This document shows, in pieces, positions 53,252 through 63,168 of a stretch of DNA of 64,000 bases (positions are counted from its first letter, which is position 1; every line of letters begins with the position of its first letter). Origin of the DNA: Fredinandcohnia onubensis (GTDB lineage: Bacteria > Bacillota > Bacilli > Bacillales > Bacillaceae_L); NCBI RefSeq assembly GCF_031181385.1, contig NZ_JAPSKV010000005.1:1-64000 (forward strand). The letters run 5' to 3'. The translations under genes and the position numbers were made by a program. Under the pieces are notes generated by a model. That model had not been told where the DNA came from. It searched no databases and saw only the letters and a program-made list of their open reading frames with translations.

Positions 53252-54814
53252 TTACTTAGGTACCATTGGATTGCTATTATGTTCTCCAACAAGGTCGACA
53301 TCTTCCCGACGCTCCAAATACCATTTTTCAAATACTTGAGCAAATGGTAATGGAATATCATCAATAGTCTCAATATGTGTCGGGGTTGAACGATTCATCG
53401 TTGTAATAGAGGCAACTTGGAAAAGGCTTTGTAATCGCGATTGAGAGTAAGACATTTCAATTAAATGCCTCCGTTTCGTTATAAACATGCGACTGGTTAG
53501 TCCACCATGCCACCATTGTACCTGGGTCTCATTCACGGCATATCTCGTATGATGATAATCAAGATACCTCTGCAAGACAATGACGCATAGGAAGACAATA
53601 GACAAGATCCACCAGATTTGCCCGATCCCAAAAAGCTCAGGTTTAAAGTAAAATAAACCAATTGTTACTAATAGCCATAACCAGCTTGGTTTCAGCAATT
53701 TAACCCACAACGATTTGCGTGGTAGCCTTTCTACTTTACTTATTTTCACCTGATAGATTGGTAGCATTTCTTCAATTAATTCATATGCTTTTTGGAGAGG
53801 CAAAAATGGATAAAGTGAGTTCACATTGATGGATTCATCACCTTTATTTGGATTGGCAGAGCTGATTAATTTTACTTCCGCTAACCCAAATATTCGCTTC
53901 ATCAACGTTTGCTTTATTTCTAGACCCTGAATTTTCTTTTTTTCAATCGCAAAATAACTTTCATCAAGTACCCCTCGATTTATGTAGATATATCGTACAT
54001 CTGAAGAAATTTCATATCTTCCATAGCGGATAAATGTTCGAGCCACACCAAATGTAACAGCAATAATGATGGCAAAAATCAGGACAATTACAAACAGCCA
54101 TTTACTTGCAAGCAAGACCTGAAGTACTCCTTCTAGCTGATTGGTATCAGGTAAGAACGGTCTTAACGTATCTAGCCCGGCAAAAATAATTGGAATAATA
54201 GCGAGGAAGCTTAGGGATGTAAAACTAGCCTTCCACAAGTCCTTCTTTTCTGGCGTAAAATGAACATGGCGTCTTTTTTCCAGAACATCCTGCTTTTCAT
54301 TATCTATAGATCCCTGTACATTCTCATCATGTTTATTTTCTGACTCTACATTTTCAAGTTTTAGTGCACCCGCCTTTTGCTTACCAGGCTGAACGAGGTC
54401 AATTAAAAAATCGGCATGTTTTTTTGATATAACGTCGAAATGGATGGAATCGTCCTCCCCGTCCATTGCCGTTTCAAATGTAAGAGATGTTAAACCCACG
54501 ATTTTATGAAAGAGGGTGGTTTTTCGAGTTACGTTTTGGATTCTAGAAAACGGAATTGTGCTTGTACGCTTAACAAAAAGCCCTTTATGAATATGAATTG
54601 TACGGTCTTTCCACTCATATTTTTCCACAAACCAACTAGCCACTATGTACAGCAAGCGCAAGAATACAAAGACCAAAAATGCATACCTTCCATACACAAA
54701 GTACCAAGACTCTGAATCTCTTTGAATAACAAACAAAAGTACCATTAAGATGAAGTTATTTTTTATTAATTGATAGATCTTAAAACCAATACTGAGTGGA
54801 TGATATTTCATCAT
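53252..54814 (-). CDS. ydbT: PH-domain membrane protein YdbT
   Basis: A 520-residue membrane protein with three bacterial PH (bPH2/DUF304) domains following pairs of helices, for example FSRIQNVTRKTTLFHKI and KKKIQGLEIKQTLMKR. B. subtilis YdbT is the likely equivalent; its gene pairs with ydbS. The ATG overlaps the end of ydbS by 4 bp. In B. subtilis the ydbST pair affects resistance to some peptides; whether that holds here is inference. Confidence 0.83.
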   Translation of the reverse strand: MMKYHPLSIGFKIYQLIKNNFILMVLLFVIQRDSESWYFVYGRYAFLVFVFLRLLYIVASWFVEKYEWKDRTIHIHKGLFVKRTSTIPFSRIQNVTRKTTLFHKIVGLTSLTFETAMDGEDDSIHFDVISKKHADFLIDLVQPGKQKAGALKLENVESENKHDENVQGSIDNEKQDVLEKRRHVHFTPEKKDLWKASFTSLSFLAIIPIIFAGLDTLRPFLPDTNQLEGVLQVLLASKWLFVIVLIFAIIIAVTFGVARTFIRYGRYEISSDVRYIYINRGVLDESYFAIEKKKIQGLEIKQTLMKRIFGLAEVKLISSANPNKGDESINVNSLYPFLPLQKAYELIEEMLPIYQVKISKVERLPRKSLWVKLLKPSWLWLLVTIGLFYFKPELFGIGQIWWILSIVFLCVIVLQRYLDYHHTRYAVNETQVQWWHGGLTSRMFITKRRHLIEMSYSQSRLQSLFQVASITTMNRSTPTHIETIDDIPLPFAQVFEKWYLERREDVDLVGEHNSNPMVPK

Positions 54815-55299
54815 TCATCTACTTCCTTTAACTTTGCATAATCTGCTAATCTCTCTCTTAATTCAAGGGCAATACCCTCTTCCAAAGCAGGTATTGTATG
54901 AGATGATCCCATTGTTTCAATTTTAATGGAACGCGCATGATATTTTTTCAAAATGGGACCTTGGCTTGTCGATACCGACTGGATTTTCGTCATTGGCACA
55001 GTCACCCATTCTTTCGTTAGTACTCCATAACGCATTTGAAGGTATTCATCATCAAACTGATAGCTCCAGTTTCGATAAAGCAATTGGGGTTCAATAAATG
55101 ACCAAATCGTTCCGAGAATGGTAAACGCAAGCAGCGCGATTAAGATCCAAAACGCCCAAGTAGGCCAGGAAAAATAATGATTCAACCAAAACAATAATCC
55201 CAGCACCAAAAATCCGATCATATTCGTAATCGATTCAGATATTAGTCTTATTTTAGGAAAATCAGGGGATAATTGATTTTCTAATTTTACATCATTCAC
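54811..55299 (-). CDS. ydbS: PH-domain membrane protein YdbS
   Basis: A 162-residue protein: two membrane helices (about 25-65) then one bPH2 domain (VPMTKIQSVSTSQGPILKKY is its core). GTG 55299 is chosen because AAGGAG lies 9 nt upstream and the length then fits B. subtilis YdbS (about 159); an ATG at 55335 is in frame. It is translationally coupled to ydbT. Confidence 0.82.
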   Translation of the reverse strand: MNDVKLENQLSPDFPKIRLISESITNMIGFLVLGLLFWLNHYFSWPTWAFWILIALLAFTILGTIWSFIEPQLLYRNWSYQFDDEYLQMRYGVLTKEWVTVPMTKIQSVSTSQGPILKKYHARSIKIETMGSSHTIPALEEGIALELRERLADYAKLKEVDE

Positions 55300-55508
55300 A
55301 TCCAGCAACTCCTTATGATAAATCATATTAGACATATTTACGATAACTATAGCAATAAAGTTTCATTATTTTCTATTTTTATAGAAGTTTGATCAATTAA
55401 CAATAATAGCTCATCAATAGGTATCAGTATGATAATTGGGTTGAAATTTATAGAAAACCGACATCTTTTGAGGCAGTTTTCATACAATTTTTGTAGAGGT
55501 GATGGAAA

Positions 55509-55949
55509 ATGGCAAGAGTAAAACATACAGACAAGGACGTTGATTTAGTAGCAAGGATGATGAGGGCAGAAGCTGAAGGTGAAGGACGACAAGGCATGCT
55601 TATGGTTGGTAATGTCATTGTCAATCGAGCTGTAGCGGATTGTTTAGATTTTAGAGATGTCAGAACAATAAGGGACGTGATTTTTCAAGTACAAGGTGGA
55701 AATTATTCCTTTGAAGCGGTACAAAAGGGGAATCTGTTCTATAACCCAGCAAGAGAAGTTGAAAGAAAATTGGCTAGGCAAACCTTAACCTTTTGGCGCG
55801 AGCATCCTTCAAAGTATTCTCTTTGGTATTTTAATCCATATGGTACATGTCCACCTACCTGGTACAGTCAACCATTTAGCGGACAATTCAAACAACATTG
55901 TTATTACGAACCACAGGCAGGTTCATGTGAGAGTGTTTATCGTCCTTAA
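55509..55949 (+). CDS. cwlJ: Spore cortex-lytic hydrolase CwlJ
   Basis: A 146-residue protein of the hydrolase_2 family, matching CwlJ: DVDLVARMMRAEAEGEGRQG with the catalytic Glu, MVGNVIVNRAVADC, SLWYFNPYG and QHCYYEP near the end. CwlJ sits in the spore coat and cuts cortex during Ca-dipicolinate germination. Its partner gerQ is not adjacent. The ribosome binding site is AGAGGTGATGG. Confidence 0.9.
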   Translation: MARVKHTDKDVDLVARMMRAEAEGEGRQGMLMVGNVIVNRAVADCLDFRDVRTIRDVIFQVQGGNYSFEAVQKGNLFYNPAREVERKLARQTLTFWREHPSKYSLWYFNPYGTCPPTWYSQPFSGQFKQHCYYEPQAGSCESVYRP

Positions 55950-55973
55950 CCCCCATTTATGGTGGGGGTTTTT
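55948..55973 (+). terminator. cwlJ terminator
   Basis: AACCCCCAT / (G)GTGGGGGTT stem and TTTTT. Confidence 0.85.
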
Positions 55974-56037
55974 TAATTGTGTAACTTTTAAAAAATAAAT
56001 CGTATTATATTGAACATCATTCGGCCATCATAGAAAA

Positions 56038-56065
56038 ATCGACAAGTGCAAGCACTTGTCGATTA
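56038..56065 (-). terminator. panF terminator
   Basis: ATCGACAAGTGC / GCACTTGTCGAT is a perfect 12-bp stem with a 2-nt loop; a T-run follows on the minus strand. Confidence 0.88.
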
Positions 56066-57523
56066 ATAAAATTTCGCATCCATATTTCGTAAATGTTCGA
56101 GGTCCTTTTCCTTCACTAGTAAGCTTATTCCAATATACGCGACGAGTGAGAATAGCACTGGCAGGACAACTGAATGCATACCAAATGGTTCTGGTGAGAT
56201 TGTATGGATTAGAATATAACTTCCGACACCTACTAGAATTGAAGATATGGCTCCGTATTTATTTCCTCTTCTCCAATATAGTCCAAGCACGACCGGCCAA
56301 ATAAACGCAGCTTCAAGACCTCCAAACGCAAACAAATTCAACCAAATGAGTAAATCAGGAGGATTGATTGCTAACAAAAAGACAAGAATACCAATCAGCC
56401 CGGTGACCGACATACTTAGTCTTTTAACTGTTAAATCCGATGCATCTGGTTTTATGTAGTTCAGATAGATATCTTTCACAATCGAAGAACCAACGATTAA
56501 TAACAAGGAGTTAACAGTAGACATAATGGCTGCCATCGGTGCAGAAAGAACAACTCCAGCTAGCCAGGGCGGTAATACCTCCATTGCAAGCAATGGCATA
56601 ACTGTATCAGGAACTTCTACTCCCGGTATAATAGCTCTTGCGAATACCCCCGATAAATGCATCCCAAGCATAATAAATCCAACAACTATGGTTCCTATAA
56701 TCATCGCTTGGTGCATTGCCTTTGAATGCCTGTATGACATAGCTCGAACAGCAATTTGTGGCAATCCAACAACTCCAATCCCTACAAGAATCCAAAATGA
56801 TGATAAATATAAGGGGGACAGAGAGCCATCAGGCCCGAACGGTGATACGAAATTTGGATTTTCAGATATAAGCTCTTTCATTATCGCTGGTACACCACCA
56901 CCAGCGATAATTGTTCCAATTAGGATGATTAAGGTCCCAATAAACATGATGATCCCCTGTATAGTCTCTGTTAAAGCCACAGCTCGAAATCCACCAATTG
57001 TGACATAAATTAAAATGGAAAGAGCAAAAATGAACAATGAACTCGTATAGGACAAACCTGTTAACGATTCAATTAATCTTCCCCCACCTACCCATTGGGC
57101 AGACATTGACGCAAACAAAAAGATGATTATACTGCCTGCTGATAGCAATACTACCCACTTCGAATTGTAGCGCTCCTTTAAAAAATCGATGAGAGTAACA
57201 GCGTTTATTTTTCGTGCAACGATCGCAAATTTTTTCCCTAAAACCGCAAGAACAAAATAACCGGTAACTACTTGAATCATGGCTAAAAGTACCCATCCAA
57301 GCCCCATTGTGTATGCAGCACCTGGGCCACCAATAAAGCTACTTGCACTCCCGTAGGTAGCAACCATTGTCATTGCAAGAACAAATCCACCTAGCTCCCG
57401 GCTCCCCAGAAAATAATCTTGGAGAAATCCTGTGCTCTCCTTTAAGCGACCTGCAGCATAAATACCAACAATAAAAATAATCACTAATAAAGCTATGAAC
57501 GGAATCAATACTTCCCAATTCAT
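56063..57523 (-). CDS. panF: Sodium/pantothenate symporter PanF
   Basis: A 486-residue, thirteen-helix member of the SSS (solute:sodium symporter) family. It matches PanF: GSRELGGFVLAMTMVATYGSA, GGPGAAYTMGLGWVLLA and the SAPMAAIMSTVNSLLLI segment. It takes up pantothenate for CoA synthesis. The start overlaps the stop of the small upstream gene by 4 bp. Confidence 0.88.
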   Translation of the reverse strand: MNWEVLIPFIALLVIIFIVGIYAAGRLKESTGFLQDYFLGSRELGGFVLAMTMVATYGSASSFIGGPGAAYTMGLGWVLLAMIQVVTGYFVLAVLGKKFAIVARKINAVTLIDFLKERYNSKWVVLLSAGSIIIFLFASMSAQWVGGGRLIESLTGLSYTSSLFIFALSILIYVTIGGFRAVALTETIQGIIMFIGTLIILIGTIIAGGGVPAIMKELISENPNFVSPFGPDGSLSPLYLSSFWILVGIGVVGLPQIAVRAMSYRHSKAMHQAMIIGTIVVGFIMLGMHLSGVFARAIIPGVEVPDTVMPLLAMEVLPPWLAGVVLSAPMAAIMSTVNSLLLIVGSSIVKDIYLNYIKPDASDLTVKRLSMSVTGLIGILVFLLAINPPDLLIWLNLFAFGGLEAAFIWPVVLGLYWRRGNKYGAISSILVGVGSYILIHTISPEPFGMHSVVLPVLFSLVAYIGISLLVKEKDLEHLRNMDAKFY

Positions 57524-57807
57524 AAGGAGTCACCCCCCTCGTTATCATCAAACGGCACCTCTTTAAATACCTTTTTTACAAGAATGATGACTAACATAAC
57601 AACAACTAGAAACCCAACCACACAACTATAAAAAAACCAGCTAGGTAAACCCCAAATATATGTATATTCTTCTACTGGCTTTGACCCTAAGCCATATGCA
57701 AAGCCAAACCACCATAGGAAGTTAAGAACCGCTAGTCCTATCCCAAGAATAGCCTCTTTTTTGGCAACCTTGTATCTACGGTTACCTGAATGTTTACTCT
57801 TATTCAT
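57520..57807 (-). CDS. YhdT-type small membrane protein
   Basis: A 95-residue protein with two helices (about 25-45 and 52-75; LNFLWWFGFAYGLG and YIWGLPSWFFYSCVVG), the DUF997/YhdT family, whose genes regularly precede panF. It may be an accessory subunit of the symporter. ATG 57807 has AAGGAG 8 nt upstream; a GTG one codon earlier is possible. Confidence 0.83.
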   Translation of the reverse strand: MNKSKHSGNRRYKVAKKEAILGIGLAVLNFLWWFGFAYGLGSKPVEEYTYIWGLPSWFFYSCVVGFLVVVMLVIILVKKVFKEVPFDDNEGGDSL

Positions 57808-57890
57808 CACGACTTCTCCTTACAATTATCAAAACATTGACGTAGTCTCATATCCTCTATACTGCCCCAAATTCCACTCTTACCATCAAA

Positions 57891-57925
57891 AAAGCTACCT
57901 AAGAACGAACCTTAGGTAGCTTTTA
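57891..57925 (-). terminator. ltaS terminator
   Basis: AAAGCTACCTAAG / CTTAGGTAGCTTT stem with a T-run on the minus strand. Confidence 0.88.
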
Positions 57926-57929
57926 CTTA

Positions 57930-59885
57930 TTATTCAGCTGATTCCTCATCAATTAAATAATTGTAATCTGAACGATCAACCGGTTCAAATCCTGGTGGAG
58001 TATAGAAACGTAACAAGTCACCATTTACAACTTTGTCAGAAGTTGCTAATTTTTCTTCAACGATGTCTTGAAGTTTCTTAGCAGTATCTAATTGATCCTC
58101 TGCAATCTCAACTCCAGTCGTAGAATCATAAAACTTACCATCGACTGATGAAATAGTTGGACTTACAAAATCACCATTACGGAATGGTACAACTTGATCA
58201 TGTTGTTGTGATAATAAATCCGTTCCGAATTGAACATACTCTTTTGTATCAATTCCAAGCAAGTGTAGAAGTGTTGGAAGAAGGTCAATTTGACCTCCAT
58301 ATTGATGGTTTACCCCACCTTCCATTCCTGGTACACGGATAAACAATGGTACCCGTTGAAGGGAAGCATTATCAAATGCAGTAATTTCTTCTTTATCTAA
58401 GACTTGCTTCATGGCTTTATTATGGTTTTCAGAAATACCATAGTGGTCACCATACATAATGATGATCGAATTATCGTATAATCCTTTTTCTTTTAAATCA
58501 TTGAAGAATTGCTCTAAAGCTTCATCTGCATAACGTGCAGTTTGGAAATAACCATCAACAGAACGATCACCTGTAGTATGAGGTGCAATGGTTGCATCCT
58601 CTTCACTAATCTTGTATGGATAGTGATGTGTTACTGTAATAAATTTTGAATAAAATGGCTGCGGTAATGTATCTAGTAAATCCGCAGACTGCTCATAAAA
58701 TGGCTTATCCATAAGTCCATATTCAGCAAGATCTTCTGGATTCATTTGATAAAAGCTTGAATCAAAGAAGTGATCATAGCCAAATGACTTATAAATTTCA
58801 TTACGGTTCCAGAAGCTTCCTGAGTTACCGTGGAACACTGCTGACGTATAGCCTTGCTGACCAAGAATGGCTGGTGCCGCTTGATATGTGTTCATACCTT
58901 TAGTTGTAAAAGCTGAACCCTGTGGAAGACCATACAATGAGTTTTCCAGAATAAACTCCGCATCAGCAGTCTTACCTTGTGCTGTCTGATGGAAGAAATT
59001 ATCAAAATACATGGTATTTTCTTCTTTAGTTAATGAGTTAAGGAAAGGTGTTACTTCTTCCCCATGCAACTTGTAATCAATTAAGAAGGTTTGAATGGAT
59101 TCAAGATGAACATAGATAACATTCATCCCTTTACCTACTCCAAAATACTCCGGATTTGGTTCTGCATAATTTGCTTTTGTATAGTTAATCACTTCAATAC
59201 TGTCATTACTGTCTGCTAACGCTCTTTGCGTTGAAGCTTTTGTACTTTGAACAGCATCATAAATTGTATAGTTGTACATACCTAAATATTTCACGATATA
59301 GTGGCGGTCAAATCCACGTGTTAACAGCTGTGGACGATCAGCCTCTGCAAGAGAAAGGTTAATAGCTGATATTAAAATCGCAAACGCGAATAATGCAGCC
59401 ACCTTTATTCCTCTCAAGCTTGTTGTTGTTTCAACCTTGATGACTTTGAAGACCACAAGTGCTACTAATACAAAGAAGTCAATAAAGAACAAGAAATCAT
59501 ATGGTTTTAAAAGTGAAGTAATACTTCCACTTACATCACCAAAGTTTTGTGTTTGGAACAATGTTGGCAATGTAATAAAGTCACTAAAGAATCGGTAATA
59601 CATAATATTTGCGTATAAAAGGAATGACATTAGAAAATAGATAATAAGAAGTCTTCTATATCTCTTCTTCCCTTTGCCCAAAAATGACAAACCTAAGAAA
59701 AACAAAGCCGACCCAAGTGGATTTAATAGTAATAGAAACGTCTGTAATGAATTATCAATACTTAAATTAAATTCAGTTGATTGTGAAATATATGTTTTCA
59801 TCCATAGAAGTAACACTGCTAATAAATAAAAGCCAAAAAAGCTAGTGAAGATATTTTGACCACGTTTTAGAATGTTCTTTTTCAT
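57930..59885 (-). CDS. ltaS: Lipoteichoic acid synthase
   Basis: A 651-residue LtaS-family enzyme: five membrane helices in residues 12-180, then an extracellular sulfatase-like domain. Glu262 (VHLESIQ), Thr306 (AQGKTADAE) and YGDHYG fit the catalytic metal site. ALA at 222-224 matches the signal-peptidase site used to release the enzyme domain. It polymerises glycerol phosphate from phosphatidylglycerol. Which B. subtilis paralog (LtaS, YfnI, YqgS, YvgJ) it equals is not settled. ATG 59885 has GGTAGG upstream. Confidence 0.88.
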   Translation of the reverse strand: MKKNILKRGQNIFTSFFGFYLLAVLLLWMKTYISQSTEFNLSIDNSLQTFLLLLNPLGSALFFLGLSFLGKGKKRYRRLLIIYFLMSFLLYANIMYYRFFSDFITLPTLFQTQNFGDVSGSITSLLKPYDFLFFIDFFVLVALVVFKVIKVETTTSLRGIKVAALFAFAILISAINLSLAEADRPQLLTRGFDRHYIVKYLGMYNYTIYDAVQSTKASTQRALADSNDSIEVINYTKANYAEPNPEYFGVGKGMNVIYVHLESIQTFLIDYKLHGEEVTPFLNSLTKEENTMYFDNFFHQTAQGKTADAEFILENSLYGLPQGSAFTTKGMNTYQAAPAILGQQGYTSAVFHGNSGSFWNRNEIYKSFGYDHFFDSSFYQMNPEDLAEYGLMDKPFYEQSADLLDTLPQPFYSKFITVTHHYPYKISEEDATIAPHTTGDRSVDGYFQTARYADEALEQFFNDLKEKGLYDNSIIIMYGDHYGISENHNKAMKQVLDKEEITAFDNASLQRVPLFIRVPGMEGGVNHQYGGQIDLLPTLLHLLGIDTKEYVQFGTDLLSQQHDQVVPFRNGDFVSPTISSVDGKFYDSTTGVEIAEDQLDTAKKLQDIVEEKLATSDKVVNGDLLRFYTPPGFEPVDRSDYNYLIDEESAE

Positions 59886-60262
59886 GATTGCACCTACCTT
59901 CAATTTAAACAAAAAATTAATATTTCTTCTAGGAAAACTCAAAAACCATTTTATCAAGTAAATATGAACAAATTATTAACACACGTAATAAAATTTACAT
60001 TTGCGGTACATTCACTTACTTTACTACGTTTCTTTAAAAAGTCAAGAGTCCTAAAAAACCCCGAAATTTTCTTGCAACTTATGTATCCCCTTACACTCCA
60101 GCCTGTACACCATTTTTACAAACTTTTATAAAATACGTTACATCCTTCAAAATTATGACCACTTTTCCTTTACAAAAAAGAGCAAAATCAAAGACGCAAC
60201 AATATATTTCAATTATACTACTATAATAGGAATTACTTTATTTGGAAAGGGCTATTCGAACT
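59886..60262. other. Gene-free divergent promoter region
   Basis: 377 bp of AT-rich DNA between ltaS and the metallophosphoesterase gene. No repeat, hairpin with T-run, or ORF with a ribosome binding site was found. It should hold both promoters. Confidence 0.4.
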
Positions 60263-61339
60263 ATGTTTTATCTTGCAATTCTCCTTTTTCTCTTAGTTTA
60301 TTGTAGTATGTGCTTCTTTTTTGGGTATATGGGATGGAAATGGCTTGAACACTCATTTTCATTTCGACATAAAAAGACATACATATTGGTTTTACTCGTT
60401 TTATCATTAAGTATTTTTGTTGGGTTCGCAACTTCCTCTTCAATCTTACAAACAATTGGTTATTATTGGTTAACACTAACAGGATATAGTCTCTTCCTTT
60501 TGCCAATTGCAATTCTATTATTTTTTCTATTTAAAAAGAAAGGTATTCGTATTATTGGCTTTGGAGTTCTCTTTTTGTATGTCCTAATTTTGGGTTTCGG
60601 GACCTACTATGCTTGGAGTCCTGTTGAGCGGACCTATGAAGTCTCAATTAACAAAAATTCCGAACGGGACCATTTAAAAATTTTAATGGCTTCAGATTTT
60701 CACCTTGGGAACATAGTTGGTGAAAACCACCTTAAAAAATTTGTCCATTTAATAGAAGAAACTAGTCCTGATATCGTGTTAATCCCAGGTGATCTAATCG
60801 ACGATCATATCGAACCATTTTTAAAGGAAAATATGGGTAAAACCTTAAAGGGAATCAAGGCTCCACTTGGGGTTTACGCTACACTAGGAAATCATGATTA
60901 TTATGGAAATGACGATAAGAAAATTGTCGAAGAAATGGAAAGGCTCGGAATCGAGGTTTTAACAGATGAAGTTACCATGATTGAAAATGGTATCTATTTA
61001 ATAGGAAGAAATGATAATACAGATGAAAATCGAGCTGGAATTAACGAGCTTGTTGCGACCCTTGAAAAATCAAAACCGATGATTATGTTAGACCATCAAC
61101 CTAATGAACTTGATGCAGCCATGGAAAACGGAATCGACCTAATTCTGTCAGGCCATACCCATCGAGGACAAGTGTTTCCCGGAAACCTGATTACCAACAG
61201 GCTTTATGAAAATGACTACGGCTTGTTGAAAAAAGGAGATTTACACTCAATTGTGTCGTCAGGATTCGGCACATGGGGCCCTCCACTCCGACTTGGAACA
61301 AGATCAGAAGTTGTCATAATCAATGTGGAATTTAATTAA
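60263..61339 (+). CDS. Membrane-anchored metallophosphoesterase
   Basis: A 358-residue protein: four to five membrane helices (about 1-135) and a C-terminal calcineurin-like domain. Motifs are ASDFHLG (D-x-H), PGDLIDD (GDxxD), LGNHDYY (GNHD) and SGHTHRGQ (GHxH), so the two-metal site is complete. It resembles the YkuE/YkoQ group, which act on phospholipid or UDP-sugar type substrates. ATG 60263 is tentative; a TTG seven codons earlier is also possible. Confidence 0.82.
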   Translation: MFYLAILLFLLVYCSMCFFFGYMGWKWLEHSFSFRHKKTYILVLLVLSLSIFVGFATSSSILQTIGYYWLTLTGYSLFLLPIAILLFFLFKKKGIRIIGFGVLFLYVLILGFGTYYAWSPVERTYEVSINKNSERDHLKILMASDFHLGNIVGENHLKKFVHLIEETSPDIVLIPGDLIDDHIEPFLKENMGKTLKGIKAPLGVYATLGNHDYYGNDDKKIVEEMERLGIEVLTDEVTMIENGIYLIGRNDNTDENRAGINELVATLEKSKPMIMLDHQPNELDAAMENGIDLILSGHTHRGQVFPGNLITNRLYENDYGLLKKGDLHSIVSSGFGTWGPPLRLGTRSEVVIINVEFN

Positions 61340-61346
61340 AAAGCAA

Positions 61347-61700
61347 TTTGCGAATGACTTTATACTGCCAATCTATTTAAAAGCATACGCATTTCTTTTT
61401 TGCGTATGCTTTTCTCGTTCTTTTACTAATAAACGATACGCAAATGGATAATTATTACATATTCGAGTTCTTTTGATATTTTTTCTACCTTTTTTTGGAT
61501 TTTGCGAATGACTTTATACAGCCAATCTATATGAAAGCATACGCATTTCTTCTTTGCGTATGCTTTTCTCGTTCTTTTACTAATAAACGATACGCAAATG
61601 GATAATTATTACATATTCGAGCTCTTTTGATATCTTTTCTACCTTCTTTTGATTTCGCGTATGGCTTTTTCTGCAAATCTAAAAAAGCTACACAAGTCAA
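61347..61700. repeat. 154-bp tandem duplication containing a terminator
   Basis: 61347-61500 and 61501-61654 are near-identical (about 95 per cent by eye). A third, decayed unit follows from about 61653. Each unit holds AAGCATACGCA / TGCGTATGCTT, a terminator-like hairpin with TTTTCT. The first ends the metallophosphoesterase gene. Confidence 0.88.
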
Positions 61701-61702
61701 AA

Positions 61703-61736
61703 AGCTTGGGGGCGGAAAGTTCACCAAGCTTTTTAG
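61703..61736. terminator. Hairpin with T-run
   Basis: AAAAAGCTTGG and CCAAGCTTTTT form an 11-bp stem, a terminator on either strand. The rest of the 61340-61845 gap has no gene. Confidence 0.75.
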
Positions 61737-61845
61737 TGTGTTATCTACATTATAATTTATAGTACATTTTGTAAATTATTTAACCTGCGATTTGGATTTA
61801 CTCCAAGTTATCAACTATAGTCACAGGGAGGTAATGCTTTATTAC

Positions 61846-62271
61846 TCAGTTTACTGATGATGTAGTATTCTCTTTCCCTTTGCCAATAAGTTGGTCAAGA
61901 GCAAATGCCTTAGAACCAGTTATCGCAAGCATCACAGCCATCGCAAGAAACGCTAAGTCTAATTCATAACCTGCCATCTGACCGTTACCAAGAAACCCTA
62001 TTGCAAGTTTTACTTTCACAATGGCCCCAACCATTACTACCGCAAAAAGAATAGAAACAATTCGACTAAATAAGCCAAGAACTAACATAATTCCTCCAAC
62101 AAGTTCAACAACTGCTACACCATAAGCCACAACACCAGGAATTCCTATGCTTTCAAACCAGCCCGCAGTATTTTCAACTCCACCTTGAAACTTATCTAGC
62201 CCATGAATAAAAAACGTAATACCTAAAACAACTCTTATAATTAATTGACCTAATTCAAATTTATTTTCCAT
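61846..62271 (-). CDS. DoxX-family membrane protein
   Basis: A 141-residue four-helix membrane protein of the DoxX family: RVVLGITFFIHGLDKFQGG, GVVAYGVAVVELVGGIMLVLG. B. subtilis relatives MhqP and CatD help resist quinones and thiol-reactive stress. The start at 62271 has GGGGG 7 nt upstream and overlaps the end of the esterase gene by 11 bp. Confidence 0.85.
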   Translation of the reverse strand: MENKFELGQLIIRVVLGITFFIHGLDKFQGGVENTAGWFESIGIPGVVAYGVAVVELVGGIMLVLGLFSRIVSILFAVVMVGAIVKVKLAIGFLGNGQMAGYELDLAFLAMAVMLAITGSKAFALDQLIGKGKENTTSSVN

Positions 62272-62926
62272 TTGTATTTCCCCCAATTTTTAGATTGAAT
62301 GTGATCCATTCGATTAAATCACGATAATTTTGTAATGAAACGGTATGTCCTTCTGGATAAGAATGAAAACTTACATTTGCCCCTTGCTTTTCAAAAAACT
62401 CCTTGCTCTCTACTCCCCATTCAAATGGAAGCACAGGATCATGTTCCCCATGCGATATGAAGATTGAAAGGTTATCGACGGGCTGTATATTATAATCCTC
62501 TTTAACGAAGGCAGGAATATACCCACTTAATGCAACAATGCCCTTAATACGGTCTCCTAAAGCAAGCCCTAGAGTCATCGAAACTATCGCTCCTTGGCTA
62601 AATCCTAATAAATAGGTCCTTTCTTGATCAATTGGATAATTTTGCGAAGCATAATCAAGAAAATTTTTAAGTTGACCAATGCTTTGGTCGAACACCTCTC
62701 TGTGTGGTTTGCCATAACCCTCAATTGTAAAGAATGCATAACCTGGCGGCTGTGTTAATGGCCCACGAATACTAAATATATAAAAAGGATCCTCCAACCC
62801 TCTTACTAGCGAAAGAAGATCTTGTTCATTGCTCCCCATACCATGCATTAAAAATAAAGCAGGATATTTTTTATCAGGATCAATTGTTGAAGGATGGCGC
62901 AGTTCATAGGTAAATGGTGAATTCAA
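62261..62926 (-). CDS. Phospholipase/carboxylesterase-type hydrolase
   Basis: A 221-residue alpha/beta hydrolase. The nucleophile Ser lies in LLGFSQGAIVSM, the Asp in ISHGEHDPVLPF and the His in YPEGHTVS; LMHGMGSNEQDL forms the oxyanion loop. It is of the same class as B. subtilis MhqD, though not clearly its ortholog. Paired with a DoxX gene, as in quinone-response operons. The start is TTG with AGGAGGGGG upstream. Confidence 0.82.
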   Translation of the reverse strand: MNSPFTYELRHPSTIDPDKKYPALFLMHGMGSNEQDLLSLVRGLEDPFYIFSIRGPLTQPPGYAFFTIEGYGKPHREVFDQSIGQLKNFLDYASQNYPIDQERTYLLGFSQGAIVSMTLGLALGDRIKGIVALSGYIPAFVKEDYNIQPVDNLSIFISHGEHDPVLPFEWGVESKEFFEKQGANVSFHSYPEGHTVSLQNYRDLIEWITFNLKIGGNTNGK

Positions 62927-63168
62927 GTAATGTCCCCCTCCTTTTTGTTATTTACTTATTAAAAGTATTCTCACAGTGTTGTATTTACATAGAGATAAAA
63001 TATTCCTATTAGGAAACTATTGAACAAAAAAGAAAAACCATTATAGGTTTTGTTTTCTAATACGAATATTTATTGTTTATAAGATAACAAAATACCGAGT
63101 AGCTTGTCAACATTTTTTTTGCTACTATTAAAGAAAGTTTCATACTAGAAAACATGTGAGGTAAAATT

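Noticed and set aside
56526-57008. 160-codon plus-strand frame
   Set aside because: Antisense shadow of panF; no start signals.
61527-61727. 66-codon minus-strand frame
   Set aside because: It lies inside the duplicated terminator block and has no ribosome binding site.
62261-62926. Naming the esterase mhqD
   Set aside because: Same fold and a DoxX neighbour, but overall similarity to B. subtilis MhqD seemed too low for orthology.
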